From Ostrinia nubilalis (taxonomy: Eukaryota; Arthropoda; Insecta; Lepidoptera; Crambidae): a stretch of 64,000 bases of DNA. Made by a program: the position numbers and the translations under genes. Location of the stretch: positions 17,370,001-17,434,000 of the forward strand of contig NC_087095.1 of assembly GCF_963855985.1 (NCBI RefSeq), in the 5' to 3' direction. Under the pieces are notes generated by a model that saw nothing but the letters and a program-made list of their open reading frames with translations, was not told the origin of the DNA and did not search any database. Of this stretch, positions 47,556 to 58,287 are shown piece after piece. Numbering within the stretch: position 1 is the stretch's first letter; each line of letters opens with the position of its first letter.

Positions 47556-49064
47556 TTTCTTTTAAATGAATTTTGGTGTGGTCGTCATAATCATTCCTTG
47601 TTCGATTACTATGATAGATCACAGATTTAAAGAAGAATTGGTTTTCAGTTCCATCATATTTCAGCAGCCCTATCCTCCCTTTACACGCCACTCGGCCCAA
47701 AAATTATTTGTGCGCTTGCAAGCTCTCCATTATGCAAACGCTGTTGTAAGTCGTTTGACTCGCCGATTTGCTATGCTGATGCGATCGTGGGGTAATATGT
47801 TAACCATGGGCCTGGGTCGAGCACTTTTTGTATTCATAGCTGGTTTCAGTCTAAGCTTGAGTAATATAATAGTTGAAAAAGAACAGTTTCCATCTGGAAA
47901 AGTCCTAAGTAAATTTCCAATAAACAACTTTCAATCACTAAAGGACTATCTAAAATTCCAGCCTATGCCCAGTCAGTGTAAAATCCTGAAAATAATTGTA
48001 GCTTTTGTAATATTCTAACCAACAATACCCTTTTACTTTTTTATCTTTTCAATTAAAACACATTCATGGGCTCTGAACCTTCAGTTTAACCGCGACAGGC
48101 AACTTTTTAATAGTGCTGAGCTTCGGTAACCAAATATCGAAAAATATTTTTATTTGTATATGTTACTCTCATCTCGTAATTTTAATAGACCTTCAATATC
48201 GACCCATTAGCATTAAAAGCTTAAAACTGGTGATTCGCCTGTACCTACATACGAGTAGTTACCTATATTTTTTTCAAAGATTCAACAAACCAAATCAAAC
48301 CAAACCCTGTGTTCTAGCTAGGCTGTGCCCTAACTAGGTATCTTAATGCTTGAATTCCTGTAAAACGATAACCTAAAATAATTGTAACAATTTCAGATTG
48401 TTGTGATTTAAGTTGCGCAAGTAGTGTAGTAGGTAGGTAAATGGTCAGTGAGTAATTTTTTCTTACGCTTAAAAAAATACTTACAAAACATTCGAGATAA
48501 AGACAATGCTTCTATTGGAGGTAATTTAGATATCGATATTTTGGCAGCACTAGATTTCAATTCCGGCCGCGACGAGCGAGTTCGGCGAAGTTCGCGTTGC
48601 TTTTGCGCAGCTCGTCAACGAGCGCAGTTTAGGGTTACAGTTTTAGGCATCTGAGTTTTCACAAAACTTTGGTAATGCAGTTAGTTTGGAACTAGGTTTA
48701 TAGGTGTGTCAATTATATTCAGTTACAGTCTCATCTGTATGAAATCTGGATTAGAGAGGATTTTATTTGATGTTTAATATCCACACAATAGCAATTTATT
48801 TTATTTAGAAAGCGGGTCAGCCATAAAAAAATTTGTCACCATTATGATTTGACCTTAAAGTTGCGTAAAATTGTCTATTATGAAAAACACTTCCTACTTC
48901 TCAGTATGGAAATGCATTACAAATACCTACCTGTTACAGAAAACCGATATCTACAAAACATAAATACTGCAATGTGTTTGGCAAAAAATAAACGTAGTTT
49001 CGTTTTCAATAATAAATATCGGGGGGTAATCAGTTATACTTTCAATAAAAAAATGCAGGGTAGC
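47556..49064. other. Region without a recognised gene
   Basis: A 150-codon frame (47566-48018) was considered and not accepted. The rest is AT-rich, with short frames only. Confidence 0.35.
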
Positions 49065-49735
49065 TAGTTTTCTTATTTAAGTCAGTTGCTAAAATGGTCG
49101 GCACTGGGCTGCACTGTCGGTGCGCAGTTATCGCGTTTTTATTATTAGTGCGGGCTTAGTGCCTCAGAACTTCTTTTGAGGGACGATAAAAATAATAAAT
49201 TACGATTGCAGTGACAAAAAATTGAAGTGCTAAGTGTATCAAACGAAACGAATTGAGCCCCCAACGGTCGGAATGACGGTACTTAGGGTAGATAGTTTTT
49301 GTATTTTATTCAGTTGATAAAATATACGGTAGGTACTTGACTGCATTCGCGATGAAAGTCGTCACGTATTTTTATTGTTATTTCGGGTTTCTTTGGCTTA
49401 GGACTTATTATGACGGACAAAAAAATAATGAATTACGATTGCAGTGACAAAAATATAAAGTGCTAGGTGTATCAAACGAATCCGACGGTACACGGGACGA
49501 AGTGACGGTAGTCAGTTTTCATATTTTATCCAGTTCATAAAATGTTCGGTACTGGACTGCATTCACGATGAGAAGTCGTCGCGTATTTTTATTGTTATTC
49601 GAGTTTCTGTGGCTCAGGATTTCGTTTGAGGATAAACGACGATAAAAAGAGTCAAGTGCAAGTGCAGTGATAAAAAGTGAAGTGAAAAGTGTATCAAAGG
49701 AGTGGAGGCTCCGGCAGAAAACGGGACGGTGCAGC
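49065..49735. repeat. Tandem triplication, ~220-bp unit
   Basis: Units start near 49065, 49293 and 49512. Each has an AGTTTT-ATTT-CAGTT(G/C)(A)TAAAAT start and a CGGTACTGGACTGCATTC-like block. CGCGTATTTTTATTGTTATT, a GAGG(A)(C/T)GA-TAAAAA block, AGTGCAGTGACAAAAA-AAGTG and TGTATCAAA follow. Units differ by point changes and small indels. It has the look of repeated promoter/5'-UTR sequence, but no coding exon is attached. Confidence 0.8.
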
Positions 49736-50296
49736 GGGACGTACTTATGGTCGCAGTAATTAAGGTAATTGTTTTCACTTTTCATCTCGTGTACTATAGT
49801 TTTTTTTTTTCTAAAAATAGTCACCAAACTTTGAGCTATGGCAGTCAAACGGTCATGAGGATTGTTAGCATAAATTGGTGGATCAATGCAGAGTATATTA
49901 CTATTTAGTTAGCTAATAATGTCACGATTCACTTGTGACTGGAGATACTTTTGTGTAAGCATCTTATAGGTACCTTTAATTCAGATTCAATGTCTGAAAT
50001 TATATTCGCCGTGATTACAGGAGTATAAAATAAGTGCCTATAAACATTTTAAACGATTTAGGAAAGCTGGTAAGTCGTTGTTTATGGAAATAGAACTTTT
50101 AGTGACTTTTGATTACACTCGTCGCGATTCTTATTCCTTATAAATTTACTTCTGTACGGAGTCTAAATGTTGTTGCGCTACGAAATTGCAGTCGCTCTCA
50201 TAACACCAGCTGATCGCTACTTGGGGCGCCACAGCGATGCGGCAGAGTTTGATGTTTTCAAATGATATTTAAATTATTTCATCATTCATCAGCCTA

Positions 50297-50565
50297 TATA
50301 GGGTGTTAGGTAAATGGGTATTATGAGCCGACACTAGCCCATGTTAACATGGTCATATAAATGGTATGGTGAAGTCAAAAAATTGATATCTTCATTTTAA
50401 TTATTTTATTTTTCATATAAATCGGATTTTATAAAATTTATTTTGTATGAAAATTAAAAAAATTAAAATGATGATATCAAATTTCTGACTTCACCATACC
50501 ATTAATATGCCCATGTTAACATGGGCTAGTGTCGGCTCATATACCCATTTACCTAACAACCTGTA
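50297..50565. mobile_element. Palindromic MITE with GGGTGTTAGGTAAATGGG ends (copy 2)
   Basis: Arms GGGTGTTAGGTAAATGGGTA and GAGCCGACACTAGCCCATG are mirrored at the right end (CATTTACCTAACAACCTGTA). Same family as 20034-20300. Confidence 0.85.
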
Positions 50566-51086
50566 GGAGTCAGTGGATTTTAAAGTAAATAAATGTAATG
50601 AGCAAAATACTAAGCCAAATCTTAAATTAGTCAATAGTGCTGCCAACAGCTAAATAAACAAAATCTTTCTGGATTGCGCAATATCATGTTTCAGAAAACA
50701 TTTTGCAGAACAAGTACATCTTTATTTCATGGTACACCTGACGGTTGAGAATGACATTTTAGGGGTCGACCAGAAAAAATACATTCATCTCAAAATTTAA
50801 AGCCAGGTTCAAAACAATAAGCCGTCAAACGCGATGCTGTGGCGCGTCGTCGCCTACTTCTCAGTTAGGTCTCTCCATTTTACCCATTTCAAGGCTTTCA
50901 CGGAACTCAATCCATTTGCTAACGGTTTAGACGTTTTCAAAGGAAGGCATTATGGCCCGGGTGCAACTCTCAATCTTGGAGCACTCTATCAAAACAGATC
51001 GTGATTATCTTACAATGTTTCTTGCTGACGGAATGAACATTTTTACTAGAAACTAAGTTAGTACCTACCTATTTAGCATAGTAAAT
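50566..51086. other. Intergenic DNA, no gene seen
   Basis: No repeat or coding signature. Confidence 0.4.
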
Positions 51087-51268
51087 ACAAATGAGTAGGT
51101 TATCTTGATAGAATCGCACCGAGCGCGGTCTGTATGTGAGCGCGCCAATACGTATGAAAAAAATTCGGCGCAACTCCCCGCTAATCCATACTAAATTTTG
51201 TCAGTGTTGGCGCGCTCACATACAAACCGCGCCCGGTGCGTTTCTATGAAGATAACCTACTCATTTGT
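51087..51268. mobile_element. Palindromic MITE with ACAAATGAGTAGGTTATCTT ends
   Basis: Arms of about 62 bp: ACAAATGAGTAGGTTATCTT, CGCACCGAGCGCGG, TGTATGTGAGCGCGCCAA. The inverse ends TAACCTACTCATTTGT. The spacer is about 60 bp. Confidence 0.83.
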
Positions 51269-53123
51269 TTTTACTCTGTATTTAGTATGTATCTATCAGG
51301 CACTTTCACTTGTTAGAACGGGTTTATATTTTGTTTTAATAGCTATACAATCCGTATCCGTAATTTTATTTTATTTAGGTCTCTTCGCAATTTTTCGCGG
51401 CTTTGCTTTTTGGGAGTCGCCAAAAAGATTTCAAAGTCTTACCGGCTCAGCGCCCGCCGAAGTCCGAGTAAGTCGAGTGCGCATTCCAGGTAAGAAGATT
51501 ATCGGGCATTAAGGCCCGATCCAAGGGTTAAGTTGACACAACAAATTAACTTTCCCTCGCCTCTGGGCTGTTTACTCGCGGAGTGTATTAGGGATCGGAT
51601 TTGCGTTTGTTTTAGTTAAGGTGTCGGTCGGTAACGGACTTCTCTCGATCCGTTACAGATTTAGAATATCCTTTTTATTTACTTGTGCACTTTTTGTGTT
51701 AACAATAATGCCCGAAAGCAGCACCAGTAGCTGTAACAGTGATATTAATTTGAAGTTGTTATTTATAATACAAAAAAGATCAGAAGAAGAAAAAATAGCT
51801 ATTTATTGTTTTTCAGTTAACTTATCTTACAAGAAAACTTAATTTACGGAACGCAAAGAACCCTCAAGATGCAACTTTATTACGAATTTGACCTGTAGTG
51901 TACACTTTTTAATTACTACTCATTTAACGTTTTGCGACACTTTTGAAGTACCACGAAGTAGGTACCTTCTTTTTACAATATTCATGTATATCCTGTCTTA
52001 ATATCTTCCTGCACTTTGTATACTTCGTAAAAGAAGAAATTCAAAGAAGTGTTTTATAGCGCAGTGATGACGTCATTAGGCACTCGCCCCGGATCTGGGG
52101 ACATTCGTAGCCTCTCCGACTCAGCACTTCTTGAAAAATCGCGAGTAATTTACTGCAGTAGAATGTTTCTAGGAAGAATATTTTGTTCCGAACGTAACAG
52201 TCATGAAAGTATAGTACAAAATTCGACATAGGATATGAAAAACGTATTGATGGTCAATGGACAATACACAGAAAGTAGCTTTTGAAAAGGAATATTTTTT
52301 TATCAAAACAATTTATAGATTTTCAAAGGAACATCGTGACTAGTTACAATAAATTGTAGCAATACATTGTTATCCTGCTGAATGATTGACATGGACATAA
52401 TTGGTCGGAGCATTTTTCGGTCGTACCTGCCTCACGCTAACCCATTTATCTGGCAAAATAAATCCGTGGCACGTGTAGTTTTTGTGTCTGACCACGGAAC
52501 AACAGAAATAATTCCTTGTTCAATCTTACAGTTCTTTGTAAGTAAATGTCTATCAACGTGAGCTAGATAAAACATGTGCCTAAATAATTATAGGGAAAAA
52601 AATCTAGATTTCAAACAGGCTGCTTGGGTTTTCTTTTAGGTTTTATGTAACCTATATTTATATTGTTGTTTGTAAACTTTCATGGTCACTAACAAAATTA
52701 TTATTGCTGACGGGATTGCTACCATGTTTCAACATGGTTTCAATTGTCAAATGTCTGGAACCCAGTGATTCGAAGTGCAAACACCGGAGAATTGAACAAA
52801 GTGTAGTTCCGCGGTCGGATATTGTAAGTGATGTGTGTTGAGAACAGTTGCGAGAAAATAGTGAGTTGGTGAACAGTGGTACGGAAGGCAATCGTAATAA
52901 AAGACTGCGAAAGAGGGTAGACCGATATGTCTGCCCATAATATCTCACCCGCAAGTTTCTTCAGTTACTCCGTGACCATGGCGCTTGCAACAGTGCCGAA
53001 ATATCGGAAACTCACATCTAAGGTACATGGTAGCAATCCCGTCAGTAATTATATCCTATATTTACTTGTATTATGTACCTACTAGCTGACAACCGTCAAA
53101 ATAAAAAAAGGCACATAGGCACA
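51269..53123. other. No recognised gene; possible noncoding exon end near 51488
   Basis: A GC-rich stretch (51440-51488) runs into ATTCCAG followed by GTAAGAAG, a strong donor-like site. No partner exon was found. 52650-53045 shows a rough inverted repeat (GACGGGATTGCTACCATG at 52709 against CATGGTAGCAATCCCGTC at 53025-53042). Confidence 0.3.
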
Positions 53124-53652
53124 TATAAATAGCAAAAGTTTGTATAGATGTTACGGTCAAAGTGATAAATGTGAAAATTATGAATAATCGCCGGTTATTA
53201 TGAATAATCACCGCATGATTTGGTAAATGTGATTAATATGAGGTCATTTATGTGTGTATAAAACTAAATAGGCGGCTTAGGGGTGGCCCAAGGGCCACCC
53301 CCGCCGCACCTTAACCTATTTTTCACTTTAAATCAAAACATTATGTTATAGGCATCATGGAAAAGTAATATTATGCAAGAAACATTCCAAACTCATTATG
53401 CCAAATTATATTAATATATGATATTAAAACGTTCAAAAGTTTGGCTGTACACGAGCACGTACACAAGATGTTGTTCTCTTTTATGAAATTTGTTAGTACT
53501 AAAGTTGAATTATTAAATAATCACTGTTAAATGTGATTAATTTATCACTTTTACCGCGACTGTCGGTAATTATTCATAATAACCGGTTATTATTAATAAT
53601 TTTCAATTTATCACATTAACCGTAACATAGATACAAACTTTTGCTATTTATA
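53124..53652. mobile_element. TIR element with TATAAATAGCAAAAGTTTG ends
   Basis: TIRs of about 88 bp: TATAAATAGCAAAAGTTTGT, ATGTTACGGT, then AACCGGTTATTATGAATAAT-like blocks. The interior has a GGGTGGCCCAAGGGCCACCC hairpin. No ORF. Confidence 0.82.
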
Positions 53653-54642
53653 GATTGTAGGATTATTGTAAAACTACTAAAAAGATACGATTATTAAGAC
53701 AACAAGACATAAAAGGCCTGGAAACTTTTAAGTGTGTAACCACCAGGCTAAGTGAAAATAAACTTGAATTGGCATAAAATTAGATCGCCACCGTAAAAGT
53801 GCTTGCAACAAAGATTGCGTTCGCTTTGTGCGCGCATGAAATATGAAGTGCAGCTAGGCGCTAGTTACACGACTTACTTGGGTATTCCTTTGTTCTGAGC
53901 GGTGTCAGCAGACATCTTTTTGTGAATACACTATTAGGAAGTGTTAGCAAAAAAATTATTACCACCACTTATAGGTACATTAATCATTAAGTAACTTCAT
54001 TAATATGAATGAAAGATATTTCTGTAATTCATTTCATTTTTAGGCTTGTTTTTTGATTGTTCATGTTCTGAGACACTGTCATTTGATCCTTTTGACCGTT
54101 GAATAGATCACGTATGGTTCAGATCTTTACATCAATAATGCAACTACGCTCATCTATTGATATAAATTACATAGTTATTTAAATAAAATAAAAACTCAAA
54201 TATCCTAGACTATCAATAAAATGATGCAATCGCTATTAAAGTAGGACAGCTTACGGTTTGAAAATTAAAGTTAACTTAAAAATACGAAATTAAAGTTAAA
54301 ATATTTTGTGCACGTAAATACTAATACAATAACTTTTTAAAATTAATTTTAAAAATACGGTGATTAGTTAGTATTGTTTTTGCCAACTGTACAAACTCAG
54401 TACACAGATGTGTGCGTGCAAGGATGCGGACGTGAAAACGTAGTAAAAGCCAAAACTGCCATTGTTTTCCATATGTATGGACTCCTCAAAATTCCGTTTT
54501 TCTATGACAGTGCTCGCTCGGTTTGCAGGGAAGCTGCGGGGTTGGCGATTTATACCATATTTTCAGAATAACTGATTTTGTTCGGTTTGATTTAGACTTA
54601 AATGTTTAATTTATGTATAGAACACAATGTTTTCTTTTTCTT
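53653..54642. other. Intergenic DNA, no gene seen
   Basis: AT-rich. A 65-codon frame at 54374 carries CVQGCGREN and CREAAG but has no support. Confidence 0.35.
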
Positions 54643-54817
54643 TTATCCACAACGAGGAAGCTCTTGGCCTGTATCTCACCTGATGATAAGTGATGATCAG
54701 GCCGAAGGTGGCAGCGAGCTTTACCCGGAATCCTCAACCACGGAGGAAATGGCAATCTTACCTCTAACTGCCGGAACACAACAATGCTGTTAACATTGTT
54801 GTTATGTCTTTAAATAT
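54643..54817 (-). mobile_element. SINE, 5'-truncated copy
   Basis: Shares the SINE body and tail (TTATCCACAACGAGGAAGCT, CTAACTGCCGGAACACAACA, the AACAATG hairpin) but lacks the tRNA head. It holds an extra block of about 45 bp (GAAGGTGGCAGCGAGCTTTA) absent from 47272-47555. Confidence 0.82.
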
Positions 54818-54935
54818 GTACCTACACTACACGTACCTAGTTAAATAAAAAATAAGATTTTCTTTTTTCTATTTTTCTACAGTTATTGTTCTGGTTCTTA
54901 CTATTACGATTAATTAGTTGCCTTACTAAAATTGA

Positions 54936-54958
54936 TTTTGTTTTGTTCACAGGTAAGT
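54936..54958 (+). other. Recursive-splice-like motif
   Basis: TTTTGTTTTGTTCACAG is followed directly by GTAAGT, a full pyrimidine tract and acceptor fused to a consensus donor. It is the best of several such sites in the window. The host intron is unproven. Confidence 0.35.
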
Positions 54959-55680
54959 CCGTACTTAGTTTCATAAGTGATATGTGATATGAGTACATAG
55001 ATGAAGATCCTTCTTAAATGGTGAGTGTGATTTCATTCATTTTTTTATTTAAAATGTAACCAAAACCTTCTGGCTTCTTCTGTGTACTTTTCATGGCAAG
55101 ACCTTTTGTCACCCTGCAATACCTACCATGCATATCTTAGTGTACCTAATTACGTCAGAAGGAATGATGGCTGACATTTGCACCGGACATCGACGGACTG
55201 TGACCCGGCTTACGCGATCTTTAGCCCTTCAGATCTTAGTTATAGGTATTGTGTTTTATTTAAGTACTGTTAAACAGTGAAAAAAATATTATTAAAACTT
55301 TTAAAATACGAGTGCGGCCTGAAAGGCTTTTTGGAGGCCTAGTGTTAAAAAATAACTTTATTCAAGAAAAAACAACAAAACCATATTCAAGCAATTTAAT
55401 AGAAAATGTTTGTAAAAATATTAAAAACTTACTTTTGCGTTTCCGACTAGGTACTCGTGCATTTTGTACTCTTATAGCAGTTAGTTATATTAGGTACGAG
55501 TAGGTGCACACGTAGCACGTATGGACCACTGTCCATTAATTTGATTCATTCATTTTCCAAGCTGCAGATAGCCCAAGTTGTACGTTTCAAGTTCAACACG
55601 TTGCGACATCTACAAAACACAGACCAAACCATTATTCCATACACTATCTTGCAAATCCAATCCCTGAAAGTAACACACTG
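54959..55680. other. Intergenic DNA upstream of the NDUFB1 locus
   Basis: No exon recognised. Weak frames only. Confidence 0.35.
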
Positions 55681-55689
55681 TTCAAGCCC

Positions 55690-55815
55690 GCCCCGATCTT
55701 ATTCTTAGTTGTCACTGAAACCACTAGATGGCGTAGCAAGCTTTAGCAACAGGGGTAGGTCGAACAAGTAGCATTATTTGGAAGTTACACAAGAATTTAG
55801 GATAAAGGTCATTTT
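55690..55815 (+). promoter_or_regulatory. Probable promoter/5' UTR of the two-ORF NDUFB1 locus
   Basis: Lies directly upstream of two abutting mitochondrial-type ORFs with no ATG nearer than 55816. It contains TTAGTTGTCACTG and CCACTAGATGGCG (55721-55733). ATGGCG-type motifs are common near housekeeping promoters. The start site itself cannot be fixed by eye. Confidence 0.35.
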
Positions 55816-55938
55816 ATGGCGATTACTCGATTTCTTCGCAAAAACATAGTGTGCATATCATTCCCAGTCATTACCGCTACTCTGATATACCTCGATTGGA
55901 ATCACACCAGGAGTTGGAAAGCCTTGAAAGAGAAGTAA
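55816..55938 (+). CDS. 40-residue single-pass membrane peptide, first ORF of a two-ORF locus
   Basis: The ORF starts MAITRFLRKNIVC and ends RSWKALKEK before TAA. A basic N-terminus (R5, R8, K9) precedes a hydrophobic segment at residues 11-26 (IVCISFPVITATLIYL). A polar, basic tail follows. This fits a small inner-membrane protein with a single helix. The stop is followed by one C and then the ATG of NDUFB1, so one transcript probably carries both. Its start context is weak (T at -3, G at +4), which would allow leaky scanning to the second ATG. Aligned without gaps to the NDUFB1 protein next door it shares M1-A2-I3, Y25-L26-D27, T31 and K40. It may therefore be a diverged paralogue of that subunit, or the match may be convergence in a tiny protein. 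I do not recognise a named family for it. Confidence 0.65.
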   Translation: MAITRFLRKNIVCISFPVITATLIYLDWNHTRSWKALKEK

Positions 55939-55939
55939 C

Positions 55940-56125
55940 ATGGCTATTTTTGGAATCACCACTCGCTATGCCTGGTTTGCGATCCCACTCAGTGGATTTT
56001 TCATCGGCAAGTACCTGGATGACCAGGAGACCCTCAGGATGACAAATTTCAGGGACAAGTCCAAGCTATACGGAGGGAGAGTGAAAGAGGGCGAAGCCCC
56101 TTCTTGGCCTAGTGTTATGTATTAA
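55940..56125 (+). CDS. NDUFB1: NADH dehydrogenase [ubiquinone] 1 beta subcomplex subunit 1 (MNLL)
   Basis: An accessory subunit of mitochondrial complex I, in the membrane arm of the inner membrane. The 61-residue ORF has the usual length for the family (about 55-60). It has one hydrophobic helix at residues 11-23, then the family signature: GFFIGKYLDD at 19-28 and MTNFRDKSKLYGG at 34-46, and it ends with a Trp-containing EGEAPSWPS tail. Human NDUFB1 has the same layout (Gly-Phe-x-Ile-Gly, Tyr-Leu-Asp, Phe-Arg-x-Lys-Ser, acidic/Trp end). The ATG lies in a good context (AACATGG). It sits one base after the stop of the 40-codon ORF and has no intron of its own. An ATTAAA at 56210 could be the poly(A) signal. 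It converges with the SH2 gene at 62 kb. The name rests on recalled family features, without a search. Confidence 0.87.
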   Translation: MAIFGITTRYAWFAIPLSGFFIGKYLDDQETLRMTNFRDKSKLYGGRVKEGEAPSWPSVMY

Positions 56126-56209
56126 TAATAGTGTACCTTGTCTCTTTGATTGACTTGTATTGGTTTTTAGAATAAGTAGTACCAATTTAGTGCAAGTGTT
56201 GAATTTTTG

Positions 56210-56215
56210 ATTAAA
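56210..56215 (+). terminator. Candidate poly(A) signal ATTAAA for NDUFB1
   Basis: ATTAAA lies 85 bp after the stop and is followed by a GT-bearing stretch (CAGTGTAGTGCG). A variant signal; AATAAA is not present closer to the stop. Confidence 0.4.
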
Positions 56216-58287
56216 CAGTTTCAGTGTAGTGCGACTCTTTTCTAAAATGGTCCTTAATTTTTGTAACAATTTGAGTACCTACTTCTAATTAAATTTCAAT
56301 TGGTGATTAGTTAGTTTATTCATTCATGTATCAGCGTTTATAAATTAGTAGGCAATTTTAATCAAGTATCATACATTACCCAGTTTAATGTATGAACTCA
56401 TTGTTCTTGATTGGGGAGAGAATGTGAAATAAGCACTGATTGTGATGAATCCAAATGAAAATACACAAAATTCTTTTTAACTTAGTTTTATTCATGAGTA
56501 AATAACTTAAGTTCACTGAGCTGAAGAATTTAAATTAATGAAGTCATAAGTTTTAGGTATTAGAAATTACATTCATAAGGTAGTTCATGCAGTTTAAAAT
56601 CAACTAATCGAACAAATATTTATATCAAAACGGTTTTCTTTCTTTTCATAAAAGACCTTTAATATTTTTGGATTGAAAAACAATTATGAATAATTTAGTG
56701 TAATTACAGAACAAATTGAATGGCATTTAAAAACTATAATTTGTATAAAACAAAGCTGTGATAATTACAAGGAGCGAAGACGAGAAATTAGCAGAGTGGA
56801 CATCAACAGATGCTAGTCTACCGATATATTTATAATTTAACATAATTATTATCGATACAAACACGATATCTGGTACTAAGGCAGTGTTCAACAATCAACA
56901 TTTTGTAACAAGTGGACCACACAACAAAATTAGCTAAAAATCACGTTAATATTAAATAACAAAGTACGTCTTGGTCTTCTTTTGAATTTAACTCCTGAAT
57001 AGATTACATTTCGATAGGAAAATGGTAGAAGTTTCAAGAAAAGGAGCAATTATTGATATCAAATGAGTATAAAATTGTTCCTCTCATTTATCAGACGCTA
57101 AACAAAATTAATATACTGCACCCTGAATTAATAAAATAACATCTATCCATACTTTTCCCTCAGATACAGCTTCTTAAAAACTTCAAGTTACTGAAATCGT
57201 GTTGTATGGTCCAGTTGCTAAAGGAGCCGCGTGTAGGTATTCGCTAGAAGGCAACTTGTTCACGGCATGGCCGCCATTATACGTGACACACTGACGTATA
57301 AGCCAACAACATACTTAGTTTACATGCATCACCACTTGTAATGTGTAAGTGACCTGGGGTGATAGAAAAAAACGCGTCAAGTAAAACTTTTCTTCATTGA
57401 ATTTAACGTAAGATTTAAAACATTGAACTGTTTCTCTGTCACAACATATTTTTTGTCTACTCACTCATCAATTTAATAATAACATTAATTTAATAATAAC
57501 ATTAATGTTTCACATTAATAATTTTGGTCCTATTTTTTCCAAGAAATGCTTTTTTATAGATTCTGTCATTTACCACAAGATAAATAACAAACAAACATTA
57601 ATTTTCATTTTCTAACACCCGGTCACCCTCCACACAATTAAATATTAATTCATAAAAATAAAACACTCGTGAATTCGCATTCTCAATAGCTATACATTAC
57701 AAGACTAGAATACCTAAACCAATAGAAGCACAAATAACTTTTAAATCAACGTTTGCGTTCCTTCTCTAACCTATGATTATGACACAGAGCACTATACTTA
57801 CAATCCATTTACACATTTTCAATATACAATATATTTTTACACGCCCTATGACGATATTTATCACATTATTTAGTTACATAAAATTAATGGAACATCAGTA
57901 ACAGTCACTAGACAACGTACAATAATTTTAATGACTTCACAATGATGACTATTTTTAACGTTTTTCGATATAAAATTCTATGCGTCATACATGCTATAAA
58001 TATTATTCATTGTGATAATATTGCTTCGACAGAATATACATTTTATTGATTCGCAAATGGTATACTTACTTAGTTCTATTTTGTGTTACATCGATATGAT
58101 TTTGCTGTAAATAATGACGTATTTTACATGGCTCAACGAAGCATATACATACATACATTTTGTATCGTACAGCGTATCGACTGACGTCAATCAGTTAGGT
58201 GAATAGTTCAACATGCCTGCTGTTGTGGAATGTTCGTGGGCCAGCGATTTCATTTTCATAGTTTATCAGCATTTAGAGAGCGTTTGT
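56216..58287. other. AT-rich spacer between convergent genes
   Basis: About 2 kb without ORF or repeat family. On the minus strand an AATAAA (plus-strand TTTATT at 56487-56492) could end a very long 3' UTR of the SH2 gene. A direct repeat TTAATAATAACATTAAT(T/G) is at about 57473-57507. Confidence 0.4.

Noticed and set aside
47566..48018. 150-codon plus-strand ORF starting MNFGVVVIII
   Set aside because: Long for the window, with a possible acceptor (ATATTTCAG) and donor (GTAAGTCG) inside, but no family motif. It starts right beside a SINE, and the composition gives open frames on the other strand as well.
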